Positions 7,196 through 15,716 of a DNA stretch of 30,220 bases are shown here, piece after piece. The stretch comes from M3007 sp964481485 (GTDB lineage: Bacteria > Bacteroidota > Bacteroidia > Chitinophagales > Saprospiraceae). The translations under genes and the position numbers were made by a program. Within the stretch, counting starts at the first letter, position 1. Each line of letters starts with the position of its first letter. The notes below the pieces were generated by a model. It ran no database searches. It was given only the letters and a program-made list of their open reading frames with translations, and had not been told where the DNA came from. The stretch lies in assembly GCA_964481485.1 (NCBI GenBank), contig CAYZVM010000047.1:1-30220 (forward strand), read 5' to 3'.

Positions 7196-8626
7196 ATGAG
7201 TAAGCCTTGTTTCCGCATATTGTCTTTTGTCTTTTGCCTCTCGCCGTTCATCCTTCCGGCCCAATCTATGGTCGTATCGGAGGGGCTTTCTATTCGCAAC
7301 GACTACGGTTATGAACTTATCGGGCGATTGCGCGATAGGATTTTGTTGTTCCGCGACAAATTCGACGATTTCGAGGTGCAGGCTTTTGACAATCAAATGC
7401 GCCTTTCGTGGAGCCGCGAATTGGACGATTTGGAAAAACGCGGTGTGCAGATACTCTCCGTCGTGGGCAGCAAAAATGACTTTTCTGTGGTGCATAAAGT
7501 GCGTCGGCGCAGCCGCTCTGTGCTTCGGATACACAAATACGACCCCGGCGCCAACCTGATAGACAGCATGTTGGTGAAAGACTACGGAGAGCGCGTGTTC
7601 AATCCGCCCGCACTCGACATCATACGGAGCGACGATAAAAACTGTTTCGTGGTGTTCAACACTTCCGAGCGCGACAAATTGGAAATCACCTGTTTTCGGC
7701 TGGATAAGATGCAGGTGCTTTGGGACAAAACCATTGCGGTGGAAAATGATTTTTCGGAGTCGAACATCGAGGCGATGGCGCTGAGTAACGCGGGAGAGTT
7801 TTTTTTCATCAAAGAAAAAAACAACCGCCGCTCCAAAATCGAGGAACACGAATGCCACATCCTGCGGGTCAGCGCCACCTCCGAGGTCCTCACCCGCGTC
7901 CCGCTGCGCGAGTTCCTGACCAACGATATGCAGTTTGTCTATGACAACCAAAACCAGCGGCTCGTCGGCGCAGGGTTGTATGCCGACAAAAACCGTGAAC
8001 GTGCCAACGGCTATTTCTTTCTCTCCGTGGCGCCGGGCGACGACACGCAAGTCGTTCGTTACGAACCGTTTGACGACAAATTCATTTCCATACTCCGGCA
8101 AAAAGACGTGGCCGACGACACCAAGGGCATCAGCGATGCCGAGGTGAAACAACTCATCCTGCGGCAAGACGGTGGCGTGGTGCTTGTGGTCGAACGCCAG
8201 CGCGAAGTCCAGCGCGGCTCTGCCGCCGGGCGCGGTTTTTGGCGCGAGGGGCTGCGCGTGGTCGTGGACTTTTATTACGACGATGTGTTCGCCATCGCCC
8301 TCTACCCCGACGGACAAGCGCATTGGAAAACCGTGCTCCACAAAAAGCAGTACTCGCAGGACGACGAAGGCACGTTTTCCTCCTACTTTCTGGTGCGCAC
8401 CTCGGACAAGTTGCGGCTGCTTTTCAACGACGAAATCAAATACGAAAACACCTGTAGCGAATACGTACTCTCGCCCGCCGGCGATTTCGACCGCAACAGC
8501 CTGCTGACCACCGACGGCCAAAATCTGCGGCTCCGTTTCCGCGATGCGCTGCAAATCAGTGCCGGAGAGTGCCTGGTGCCGTCGGAATTTCGGAATAAGT
8601 TGAGGTTGGTGTTGCTGCGGTTTTGA
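7196..8626 (+). CDS. Secreted protein of unknown function
   Basis: I do not recognise a family. The 476-residue product begins with a signal peptide (MSKPCFRILSFVFCL, cleavage near PAQS, residue 23). The rest is rich in short beta-type segments: repeated runs such as RILLFRDKF, NDFSVVHKV, CFVVFNTSE, GEFFFIKEK and RLLFNDEI recur every 40-60 residues. This suggests a beta-propeller-like fold, which is inference. There is no C-terminal sorting domain, so it is probably periplasmic or bound to the outer membrane. No catalytic motif is evident. It stands alone between aroQ (divergent) and the NACHT gene, which begins 77 bases downstream. The opposite strand is open for almost the same length, which is a composition effect of this GC-rich gene. 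Confidence 0.7.
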   Translation: MSKPCFRILSFVFCLSPFILPAQSMVVSEGLSIRNDYGYELIGRLRDRILLFRDKFDDFEVQAFDNQMRLSWSRELDDLEKRGVQILSVVGSKNDFSVVHKVRRRSRSVLRIHKYDPGANLIDSMLVKDYGERVFNPPALDIIRSDDKNCFVVFNTSERDKLEITCFRLDKMQVLWDKTIAVENDFSESNIEAMALSNAGEFFFIKEKNNRRSKIEEHECHILRVSATSEVLTRVPLREFLTNDMQFVYDNQNQRLVGAGLYADKNRERANGYFFLSVAPGDDTQVVRYEPFDDKFISILRQKDVADDTKGISDAEVKQLILRQDGGVVLVVERQREVQRGSAAGRGFWREGLRVVVDFYYDDVFAIALYPDGQAHWKTVLHKKQYSQDDEGTFSSYFLVRTSDKLRLLFNDEIKYENTCSEYVLSPAGDFDRNSLLTTDGQNLRLRFRDALQISAGECLVPSEFRNKLRLVLLRF

Positions 8627-8703
8627 AATACCCTCAATGAAAATCAGGATATAGGCATTCTTTCATTACTTTCGCCAGTCAGTTTTATTTCCTATATTTT
8701 TTC

Positions 8704-10551
8704 ATGGAGATGTCGAAAGACCTTATCGAAATCATTGAGCATTACGCCCGGCAGTTTGGCCTTCCTGAATGGCTCGTGGCTGGCATTGTCCTTTCACTAC
8801 TTGCGCTGATTGCCTTAAATGTACTCTGGAAAGGTATCTTGCACCTCTTTCTTTGGCGCAATCAACGCTTGCTCAACAGCGACCTGCATCCCTACTTTTC
8901 TACTGCCGATGTGTATCGCGCTACCCGCTACTACATCCCCACGCGATGGCAAAATGTCGCACCATCGGAAGATGACGAGCCGGGACGTCAGTATATCGCG
9001 ACAGCAAAAGGCGGTAAACTCATCTCCCTTTTTCTCAAAGATGCTTTCAAACGAGACAAAGACAACAACAAATACTACCTGATTCTGGCTGATACGGGAA
9101 TGGGCAAAACGACCTTTATGATAAACCTTTATCTGGCCTACATAAATCAGTTGAGAATGCCATGGAACCCGCCCAAGTACGACATCAAACTTTTCCCTTT
9201 GGGCAATCCCAAAACGATGGAAGCCGTTGCGAGAATCCAAGAAAAGAAAAACACCATCTTGCTGCTTGACGCTTTCGACGAGGACATTAAGGCCGTACAC
9301 AACTATGAGCAGCGCATGAAAGAGATTTTGGGGGTGGCGTGGGAGTTCCGCGAGGTGGTGGTCACTTGCCGCACACAATTTTTCCCAGCCCAAAAAGAAG
9401 AACCCCACGAGACGGGTTATTTCACAGGAGGTGACAGCGGCGAGTATAAATTCCAGAAATTGTACCTCTCCGTTTTTGATGATAAAGATGTCAAAAAATA
9501 CCTCCACAAGCGTTTCGCGCTGCTAAATCCTTTCACTTTCAAGAAATTGCGCAGGGCGCATGAAATCGCTAAAAAAAGCCCCAACCTCGTGGTGCGCCCG
9601 ATGCTTCTTAGCCATATCGAGGATTTGGTCAACTCAGGCAAAGACTTCAAATTCTCCTTTCAGGTTTACGAAACACTGATTGAGAGGTGGATAGAGCGGG
9701 AATCGAAAAAACCCGGCATTAAGCAGGCACATGGAAGCGAAGAAAAATACAAGGAAAAACTCTACTCCTTCTCTCAAAATCTGGCGGTCAATCTTTACCA
9801 AAACAGAGACAAACGAGGCGGCTATTTCATCCCAAAAGGCGAAAAGTTTGGCGACACTTCCGGCCTTAAACTGACCGATATCGAAGAAGAATCTATGTCC
9901 GAAACGGAAAAAAGAAGTCGCTCCCTGCTGAATCGCAATGCCGTCGGCGATTACAAATTCTCCCACAAATCAATTCTCGAATATTTTCTGGCAATGAGGA
10001 TGTTTTCGGATGTAGATTTTTACTTGAATTTCGACTTTGAGGGAATGGATGCGGCAAAAAGATTTTTTCTGGAAATGTTAGTGTTGAAATTGAATAAAAC
10101 TAAAGGCCAATTTTTATTAGCGAATGGCGGTAAAAAGGCACAACCGCTTTCAAACTTGACAATAAACAATATTGGAAATACGAAATGGCTTAAAATCCAG
10201 CAGCTGGATAGATTTCATGTTATTGCTTTAAGGATTTTTCAAAATGCCGAAGTATTGGTGCTTTCAGATAGAACCCGATTTATATTTTTAAACACGCTAG
10301 ATCAGTTAGAGTTGGAATACGAACAACTCCTGCAATTTCTGCAACAATGGCAAGATATACTACACAAAGTAGGCCTACAAGACCTGCGAGACGTGCAAAG
10401 CTGGCCAGACCTGATAAACCTGCGAGACCAAATAAAAGTGTTATATAAAAAAATTCCACAAAAAGTAGCAAATTTTGTTGCTATAGACGATCATTTCAAG
10501 GACGTAGAAAAACTCCAATCCCTTCTTCCCAACTGCAAAATCTACTACTAA
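8704..10551 (+). CDS. Membrane-anchored NACHT-like STAND NTPase
   Basis: A 615-residue protein. One hydrophobic helix (residues about 20-50) anchors it in the inner membrane. The P-loop is LADTGMGKTTF near residues 127-137. The Walker B LLLDAFDE near 185-192 has the acidic pair one residue apart that marks NACHT NTPases. VVTCRTQFF near 220 fits the sensor arginine. FSHKSILEYFLA near 417-428 is the winged-helix end often seen in bacterial NACHT proteins. The part after about 440 has no repeats I can name and is AT-richer than the N-terminal half, with a Leu/Asp/Gln-rich stretch near 555-585. NACHT proteins sense ligands and oligomerise; several bacterial ones defend against phages, but no function is shown here. 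No effector domain is visible. radA begins 12 bases after the stop, so the two may share a transcript. Confidence 0.75.
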   Translation: MEMSKDLIEIIEHYARQFGLPEWLVAGIVLSLLALIALNVLWKGILHLFLWRNQRLLNSDLHPYFSTADVYRATRYYIPTRWQNVAPSEDDEPGRQYIATAKGGKLISLFLKDAFKRDKDNNKYYLILADTGMGKTTFMINLYLAYINQLRMPWNPPKYDIKLFPLGNPKTMEAVARIQEKKNTILLLDAFDEDIKAVHNYEQRMKEILGVAWEFREVVVTCRTQFFPAQKEEPHETGYFTGGDSGEYKFQKLYLSVFDDKDVKKYLHKRFALLNPFTFKKLRRAHEIAKKSPNLVVRPMLLSHIEDLVNSGKDFKFSFQVYETLIERWIERESKKPGIKQAHGSEEKYKEKLYSFSQNLAVNLYQNRDKRGGYFIPKGEKFGDTSGLKLTDIEEESMSETEKRSRSLLNRNAVGDYKFSHKSILEYFLAMRMFSDVDFYLNFDFEGMDAAKRFFLEMLVLKLNKTKGQFLLANGGKKAQPLSNLTINNIGNTKWLKIQQLDRFHVIALRIFQNAEVLVLSDRTRFIFLNTLDQLELEYEQLLQFLQQWQDILHKVGLQDLRDVQSWPDLINLRDQIKVLYKKIPQKVANFVAIDDHFKDVEKLQSLLPNCKIYY

Positions 10552-10563
10552 TCCCCTCCAAAA

Positions 10564-11949
10564 ATGGCAAAACCACGCACCATCTTCTTCTGCTCCAACT
10601 GCGGCGCTTCCGCACCCAAGTGGCTGGGCAAATGCCCTCAATGCGGCGAGTGGAACACCTACCAAGAAGAAATTATCCAGAAAGAAACGGCGACCGAAGA
10701 GAAGCGGCGCTCGTGGGCACCTTCCGGGCCGAACGGCAAACCGGAATCCCCCAAAGCCGTGTTGCTCCAACAAGTGGAGACAGGCCGCACCGTCCGCCTC
10801 GCCACGCCCGACCAAGAACTCAACCGCGTTTTGGGCGGCGGCATCGTGCCGGGTTCGCTCGTCCTCATGGGCGGCCAGCCGGGCATCGGCAAAAGCACAT
10901 TGATGCTGCAAGTCGCCATGCAATTGCCCGCTAAAATCCTGTATGTCAGCGGAGAAGAAAGCGAGGAGCAAATCAAAATGCGAGCCGACCGCGTGGGCAA
11001 TTTCAAATCCGAGTGCTACATCCTGACCGAAACGAATACCACAAAAATCCTCCAGCAAGCCCAAGAACTCCAGCCCCAACTCATGGTGGTGGACTCCATC
11101 CAGACCATGAGCACACCGCATTTGGATTCTGCGCCGGGCGGCATCGCCCAAGTGCGCGAATGCGCGGGCGAACTGCTCCGCTTTGCCAAAGAGACCAATA
11201 TCCCCGTTTTTCTTATCGGCCACATCAACAAAGAAGGCGACATCGCCGGGCCCAAACTGCTCGAACATATCGTGGACTGTGTGCTCCAATTCGAGGGCGA
11301 CCGCCACAACACCTACCGCATCCTCCGCACTTTGAAAAACCGCTTCGGCAGCACCGACGAAATGGGCATTTACGAAATGCAAGCGGCAGGTTTGCGGGAA
11401 GTGAGCAACCCTTCGGAACTGCTTTTGAGCCAAAAAGACGAGGAACTTTCGGGCTGCGCCGTCGCCGCCACAATGGAAGGAATGCGCCCGATGCTCATTG
11501 AAACACAGGCACTTGTGTCGAAAGCCGTGTTCGGCACCCCCCAGCGCTCGGCCACGGGATTCGATATGCGGCGACTCTCCATGTTGCTGGCCGTGCTCGA
11601 AAAACGCTGCGGTTATTTTTTCAGCATCAACGACGTATTTCTCAATCTCGCGGGCGGCATCCGGGTGGAAGACCCGGGCATTGACCTCGCCATCGTGACC
11701 TCGCTGATTTCCTCCTTGCTGGACGTGAGCATCCCGTCCAATATTTGCTTTGCGGGCGAGGTCGGTCTTTCCGGCGAAATTCGCGCCGTGCAGCGCGTGG
11801 AGCAGCGCATCGCCGAAGCCGACCGGCTGGGTTTCAAAGAAATTTATGTCTCGAAATACGGCATGAAAGGCATTGACCCAAAACGCTACGGCATTCGTAT
11901 TCAAACGCTTGGAAAGGTGGAGGAGTTGAAGAGGGCGTTGTTCACATAA
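10564..11949 (+). CDS. radA: DNA repair protein RadA
   Basis: RadA is a RecA-like, DnaB-type ATPase that drives branch migration during recombination repair. The order is complete: a four-Cys zinc finger (C10, C13, C24, C27), Walker A GGQPGIGKST near 102-111, the RadA-specific KNRFGSTDE near 258, and a Lon-protease-like C-terminal domain without the protease dyad. The 461-residue length equals the family norm. ATG at 10564 lies 12 bases after the NACHT gene stop. The 3' end overlaps the 3' end of the convergent lipid-kinase gene by 8 bases. Confidence 0.97.
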   Translation: MAKPRTIFFCSNCGASAPKWLGKCPQCGEWNTYQEEIIQKETATEEKRRSWAPSGPNGKPESPKAVLLQQVETGRTVRLATPDQELNRVLGGGIVPGSLVLMGGQPGIGKSTLMLQVAMQLPAKILYVSGEESEEQIKMRADRVGNFKSECYILTETNTTKILQQAQELQPQLMVVDSIQTMSTPHLDSAPGGIAQVRECAGELLRFAKETNIPVFLIGHINKEGDIAGPKLLEHIVDCVLQFEGDRHNTYRILRTLKNRFGSTDEMGIYEMQAAGLREVSNPSELLLSQKDEELSGCAVAATMEGMRPMLIETQALVSKAVFGTPQRSATGFDMRRLSMLLAVLEKRCGYFFSINDVFLNLAGGIRVEDPGIDLAIVTSLISSLLDVSIPSNICFAGEVGLSGEIRAVQRVEQRIAEADRLGFKEIYVSKYGMKGIDPKRYGIRIQTLGKVEELKRALFT

Positions 11950-12874
11950 CAATCCGCAACGCCTTTTCCAACAACACAAACTCCACCGGCGTCTCCCCCA
12001 AAAACTCGCCGTCGGCTTCGAGCAGCGTGGGCGTGTCGCCAACAGTTTCCACCCGAATTGATTTTGCCTGAAACCCCTCCACCTTCGGATGGCTCAAGAT
12101 GGTGCCGTTGTAAAAATTCCGGGTTTGCAGCAGCACCTCCAGTTTTGCCAAGCTGCGGGCGAACGTGAGCGCGAACAATCCGTCGTCCGGCACAGCCTGC
12201 GGCACGAACTGCATTCCGCCGCCAGAGTAGCGGCACAAGCCGATGTTGATGGTGTAGAAAAAATCTTCAACCTCTTGATTACCAAAAAGAATCCGTGCTT
12301 TGGTCAGCCGGTAGTCGAACAAGTATTTGGCCACCAAGAGCAGATATTGTAGCCGGTTCGTGATGTGATTTTCCGACAATTTTTTCCCGATAAACCCGTC
12401 GTAGGCCATGCCCGCCACGTTGATAAAAAAGCGCGATTCGGGTTTTCCGTCGCGGAAATATTTGACCAAACCGGCATCCTGCAACACGGTTTTCATTTCC
12501 AACAACCTTTCCAAACGGCGGCGTGGTTCGGTCGGAATGGCGTACTGCCGCGCCCAATCGTTGCCTGTTCCCGAAGGCAGCAGCGCGTAAAAAATCTCGG
12601 TGGACGGCACGAATTTTTGCCCCAAAATCCCATTGGCGATTTCATGATTCGTGCCGTCGCCGCCGATACCGAGGATGTGGCGGCGGCCTTTCAGAATGGC
12701 ATCCTCGACGAGGCGGATGGCGTGGCCGCGCCGCTCGGTGAAATGGACGGAGTAGGAAAACCCAAGTTCTTGCAACAGCCGCTCTATCTCCGGCCAGCGC
12801 TGTTCTACTTTGCCGTTGCCGGAAGTCGGGTTGGCGATGATGTGCCAAAAAGGTTGGGAGTCAGGTGATTGCAT
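11942..12874 (-). CDS. Diacylglycerol kinase-family lipid kinase
   Basis: A 310-residue DAGK-catalytic-domain protein of the YegS/DagK/BmrU group, which phosphorylates lipid substrates such as diacylglycerol at the membrane face. The nucleotide-binding signatures are IIANPTSGNGK near 12-22, GGDGTNHEIANG near 69-80 and LPSGTGNDWARQ near 97-108. The second domain (YSGGGMQFVPQA, DGLFAL) is typical of the family. I chose ATG 12874. The frame stays open upstream to about 13210, but that part is antisense to another gene and to a palindromic repeat. CACATTTGCC, one mismatch from a -7 box, sits at 12882-12889 almost against the ATG, which would give a nearly leaderless mRNA. The exact lipid substrate cannot be read from sequence. 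Confidence 0.92.
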   Translation of the reverse strand: MQSPDSQPFWHIIANPTSGNGKVEQRWPEIERLLQELGFSYSVHFTERRGHAIRLVEDAILKGRRHILGIGGDGTNHEIANGILGQKFVPSTEIFYALLPSGTGNDWARQYAIPTEPRRRLERLLEMKTVLQDAGLVKYFRDGKPESRFFINVAGMAYDGFIGKKLSENHITNRLQYLLLVAKYLFDYRLTKARILFGNQEVEDFFYTINIGLCRYSGGGMQFVPQAVPDDGLFALTFARSLAKLEVLLQTRNFYNGTILSHPKVEGFQAKSIRVETVGDTPTLLEADGEFLGETPVEFVLLEKALRIVM

Positions 12875-12897
12875 GATGTGGCAAATGTGACGATTTT

Positions 12898-12978
12898 TTT
12901 TTCGACAGGATTTACAAGATTGGCAGGATTTCAATCTTCGACAAACATCCTGTTTATCTTGTAAATCCTGTCGAAAAA
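12898..12978. repeat. 81-bp palindromic element with 23-bp arms
   Basis: Perfect inverted arms of 23 bases (12898-12920 and 12956-12978; core CGACAGGATTTACAAGAT) flank a 35-base centre that holds further degenerate copies of the CAGGATTT/AAATCCTG motif. It fills the gap between the divergent lipid-kinase and HsdR-N-like genes. It would also fold as a hairpin in RNA from either strand. Confidence 0.85.
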
Positions 12979-12991
12979 CTACCTTCGCCCT

Positions 12992-13447
12992 GTGCTGCTC
13001 CAACTCGATTTTCTGCAATTCCAACCCAAACTCCGCCTCTCCAAATCGGGCGAAAAAACGTTCGTGTTCGACCCGATTCGGCGGAAGGACATGGTGCTCA
13101 CGCCAGAGGAATTGCTGCGCCAATTGGTTTTGATTTATTTGCTGGAAATCAAAAATTATCCGGCCAATCGCATCCGTGTAGAGGCAGGTTTTACCCTGAA
13201 CGGACTGCAAAAACGTTCGGACATTGTCGTGTTCGATGCCGCCGTAAAACCTTGGCTATTAGTGGAATGTAAGTCTCCAAAGGTGCCGCTCACGCAGGCG
13301 ACGTTTGAGCAGGCAGCGCGATACAATTTAGAGTTGCGAGCACCTTTTCTGGCTGTCACCAACGGGCTGGCGACCTTCTGCTGTGCGCTGGATTTTGAGC
13401 AGCAATCAATCGAATACTTGGCCGATTTTCCGTTGCTGCCCGTCTGA
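12992..13447 (+). CDS. HsdR N-terminal-like (type I restriction R-subunit N) nuclease-fold protein
   Basis: A 151-residue protein matching in style the stand-alone 'type I restriction enzyme R protein N terminus' family (HSDR_N_2), a PD-(D/E)xK nuclease fold. The likely active-site residues are D77 in RSDIVVFD and E92-x-K94 in LLVECKSP, with E64 in VEAGF before them. The N-terminal segment FDPIRRKDMVLTPEE and the later TFEQAARYNL and FLAVTNGL also fit. No methylase or specificity subunit is nearby and the helicase part of HsdR is absent, so this is an orphan and not a restriction system. The start is GTG 12992, just after a palindromic repeat; no good ribosome binding site is seen. It is convergent with the acyltransferase, 10 bases apart. 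Confidence 0.8.
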   Translation: MLLQLDFLQFQPKLRLSKSGEKTFVFDPIRRKDMVLTPEELLRQLVLIYLLEIKNYPANRIRVEAGFTLNGLQKRSDIVVFDAAVKPWLLVECKSPKVPLTQATFEQAARYNLELRAPFLAVTNGLATFCCALDFEQQSIEYLADFPLLPV

Positions 13448-13457
13448 CACGACGAGA

Positions 13458-14585
13458 TTATTCCCGTTTTGCCCACACATTTTTCAATTGCAAAAATGGT
13501 TTTTCAATCAAAATCCAACTGAGCCGCGCGAGCAGGTATGTGCCGCCAAAAGCCAGCAGGACATAAATTGTTTGCCCCGCCGCCGTAGGTAAATCACTGG
13601 CGAGCAACCAGTTGCCAAATCCATTCAGCCAGACATATTCAAACATCAGGTGGAACACATAGAGGCCGTAACTGTATTTGCCCAAATCGCGGAAGAAGCC
13701 GTTTTCGCAAATCCGCCGGACGAGGGCCCGCGGGTCTGTATTGAGCGATAAATAGAGCAGCGAGGCAAAAAATAAAGCCGACAGGTTGTAGAGCCGGAGT
13801 TCGGTGCCGTGCATGAAAATTTGATAAATCTCCCAACCCGACCAGCAAAAAAGTAGCCGCGCAATCCACTTATCGAAAGGAATAAAACTGTGCAAATCCA
13901 GCCGAAAAAACACCGCCAAAAAACTCCCCGCCGCCAGCCCGTCCATGCGGGTAAACGGCAATACATAGGATGCGACGGAGTTTACGCCCTGTTCTCCAGC
14001 CACCAAAAAACGCAGCGGTGTGGCGATGGCGAGCAGGCCAACACACAACACCGCCAGCCAGCGTATCGGTGTATAACGCACGATGAAAGGCCACAACAAA
14101 TAGAACTGCTCTTCCACCGCCAACGACCATAAGTGATTGAGGTTGAACACATGACTGTGGTAAAGCCAGTCATTTTTCAGCGACATGGCGATGTTCGGCG
14201 TGAAGGTAAAAAACCAAATGAACGAGTCGTAACCTTGCAGGCGGTCGGGTGCTTTTTCGATAAAAATGACGGTGAGCCATGTCACCGTGACCACGAAAAA
14301 ATAGAGCGGAAAAATGCGCAGCACCCGGCGTTTGTAAAATGAACTCCAATAAGTTTTGCTCTGGCGCGATTCGAGCAAAATGCCGGTGATGAGAAAGCCG
14401 GACAACACAAAAAACAGATCCACACCCAGCCAACCGGCCTGTGCCAGCACGAAGTGTTTTTCATTTGCCCAAAAATCTTTCAGCAAAAAATGGCTGAGCA
14501 ACACCAGCAGCACGGCCAAGCCGCGCACCCCATCGAGGGCAGGGATTTTTCCCCGAAAAAAATCGCTGGAAGGTTGGTCGCTCAT
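13458..14585 (-). CDS. Membrane acyltransferase (acyltransferase 3 / OafA-YrhL family)
   Basis: A 375-residue integral membrane protein with about ten hydrophobic helices, of the family that transfers acetyl or other acyl groups to surface sugars and lipids. Family marks are PALDGVRGLAVLLVLLSHF with the catalytic His at its end (near residue 32), LFFVLSGFLITGIL, the basic RRVLRIFPLYF and SLAVEEQFYLLWPF. The start is ATG 14585, five bases after the stop of the membrane fusion protein gene, so the two likely form an operon. No glycosyltransferase or capsule genes are nearby, so the acceptor is unknown. Confidence 0.92.
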   Translation of the reverse strand: MSDQPSSDFFRGKIPALDGVRGLAVLLVLLSHFLLKDFWANEKHFVLAQAGWLGVDLFFVLSGFLITGILLESRQSKTYWSSFYKRRVLRIFPLYFFVVTVTWLTVIFIEKAPDRLQGYDSFIWFFTFTPNIAMSLKNDWLYHSHVFNLNHLWSLAVEEQFYLLWPFIVRYTPIRWLAVLCVGLLAIATPLRFLVAGEQGVNSVASYVLPFTRMDGLAAGSFLAVFFRLDLHSFIPFDKWIARLLFCWSGWEIYQIFMHGTELRLYNLSALFFASLLYLSLNTDPRALVRRICENGFFRDLGKYSYGLYVFHLMFEYVWLNGFGNWLLASDLPTAAGQTIYVLLAFGGTYLLARLSWILIEKPFLQLKNVWAKRE

Positions 14586-14590
14586 GGAGT

Positions 14591-15658
14591 TTAGTTGGGT
14601 TTGACCACGCGCACCCGAGCCCTGTCAGTGAGGTTCATCTGGCCGGTCACCACCACCTGCTCGCCCGGTTGAAGACCGGAGATTACTTCCACTTTGTCGC
14701 CAAAACTGCCGCCGAGCCTGACCGGGCGCAGCTCCGCCAAAATCGAGTCATGCACGACGTAAATTTTCGCGTCCTGCAAGCTTCCGGCGATAGCTTTTCG
14801 CGGGAGCGTCAGTCCCTTGCGGTTGGTTTTGAAAGTGAACACGGCTTTGGCGTGCATACCCGCGCGGAGGGGTGTTTTTTGGGGGTTAACTATTTGTATT
14901 TCAACATCGTAGGTGAAGGCATTGTCTGCCCGCAAGCCGATGTTTGTCACTTTCCCCGGAATCGAAAGACCGGGATAAACGTCGGGCGACACGCTGACCA
15001 ATTGGCCTTTTTGCACGTTCAGCACATCGCGCTCGGTCACCTTTACCATGAGAAAAAGCCGCTCCAAATTCGTGATTTGCGCTACCTGAATGCCCGGCCC
15101 AATGACGCTGCCGCGCTCGATGAAACGCAGCCCCATGTTGCCCGACATCGGCGCCCGGATGCTCGTGTTGGCGATTTGTTTTTTCAGGCCTTTCTCTTTT
15201 GCCTCTGCGGCGAGGATGCCCAATTCCACGTCCTCGATTTTGTTTTTCGGCGCGGCTTCGCCCTCGATGAGGTTGGTGAGGCGTTCGCGGTCTTTGGCGA
15301 GTTTGGCGAGATTGGCCTGCGTGGCTTCCAATTCGGTACGCAACAGCTCGTCGTCCACCTTGGCGATGAGGTCGCCTTCGTTCACCCATTCGCCCTTGTT
15401 TTTGAAAACTTCTAAAACGCGCCCGGCGGTTTCGGAAATGACAAACATTTCTTTGGCCGGCAAAAAAATGCCGTCGGCTTCGAGGCTGTTGGACAACATT
15501 TCTAATTGAGGCTCAACAACTTCTACCGGGACGTAGGCCCGCGTCACCTGACTGAGTTGCGTTTCCTCGGCCAATTCCTTTTTGTTGAAATACAATTTCC
15601 AGGCGACAAACGCCGCGCACAGGAGCAGAAATAGCCAAAGGTAAATGTGCTTGCGCAA
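14591..15658 (-). CDS. RND-type efflux periplasmic adaptor (HlyD/MFP family)
   Basis: A 355-residue membrane fusion protein. Such adaptors link an inner-membrane RND pump to an outer-membrane channel. After an N-terminal membrane helix (about 5-24) come a lipoyl-type half (ETAGRVLEVFKNKGEWVNEGDLIAKVD), an alpha-helical hairpin (about 100-155), the second lipoyl half (IRAPMSGNMG), beta-barrel strands and a membrane-proximal end (GLQPGEQVVVTGQ). The start appears to be TTG 15658 (MRKHIYLWLF); no ATG occurs before residue 50 and this start places the helix correctly. Unusually, no pump gene follows; an acyltransferase does. A -7 box at 15717-15724 gives it a promoter, with a period-7 repeat in the leader. 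Confidence 0.9.
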   Translation of the reverse strand: MRKHIYLWLFLLLCAAFVAWKLYFNKKELAEETQLSQVTRAYVPVEVVEPQLEMLSNSLEADGIFLPAKEMFVISETAGRVLEVFKNKGEWVNEGDLIAKVDDELLRTELEATQANLAKLAKDRERLTNLIEGEAAPKNKIEDVELGILAAEAKEKGLKKQIANTSIRAPMSGNMGLRFIERGSVIGPGIQVAQITNLERLFLMVKVTERDVLNVQKGQLVSVSPDVYPGLSIPGKVTNIGLRADNAFTYDVEIQIVNPQKTPLRAGMHAKAVFTFKTNRKGLTLPRKAIAGSLQDAKIYVVHDSILAELRPVRLGGSFGDKVEVISGLQPGEQVVVTGQMNLTDRARVRVVKPN

Positions 15659-15660
15659 GG

Positions 15661-15700
15661 TGGTGATTAGTTGGATTGGTGATGAATGATTGGCTGGTGC
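15661..15700. repeat. Degenerate period-7 repeat (GATTGGT-like)
   Basis: The tract is built of TTGGTGA/ATTGGCT-type units at roughly 7-base spacing and lies immediately upstream of the TTG start of the membrane fusion protein gene, so it forms most of its 5' leader. It is related to the tracts at 2995-3036 and 16612-16644. Confidence 0.5.
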
Positions 15701-15716
15701 GGTAAAAATATAGGGG

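Noticed and set aside
7124..8554. 476-codon open frame on the minus strand, opposite the secreted protein gene
   Set aside because: The plus-strand frame has a signal peptide and an ordinary start, and the minus frame's codons mirror it. Its translation is His/Val-rich and without domains, as expected from an antisense shadow in GC-rich DNA.
10441..12042. 533-codon open frame on the minus strand across radA
   Set aside because: It is antisense to the strongly conserved radA, and its translation (His/Ala-rich) has no recognisable motif.
12875..13210. N-terminal extension of the lipid kinase to 13210
   Set aside because: The extension is antisense to the HsdR-N-like gene and to a palindromic repeat; the conserved kinase start (FWHIIANPTSGNGK) follows ATG 12874 directly.
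12992..13447. A type I restriction-modification system
   Set aside because: Only the small N-terminal nuclease-like domain is present; there is no HsdM, HsdS or helicase.
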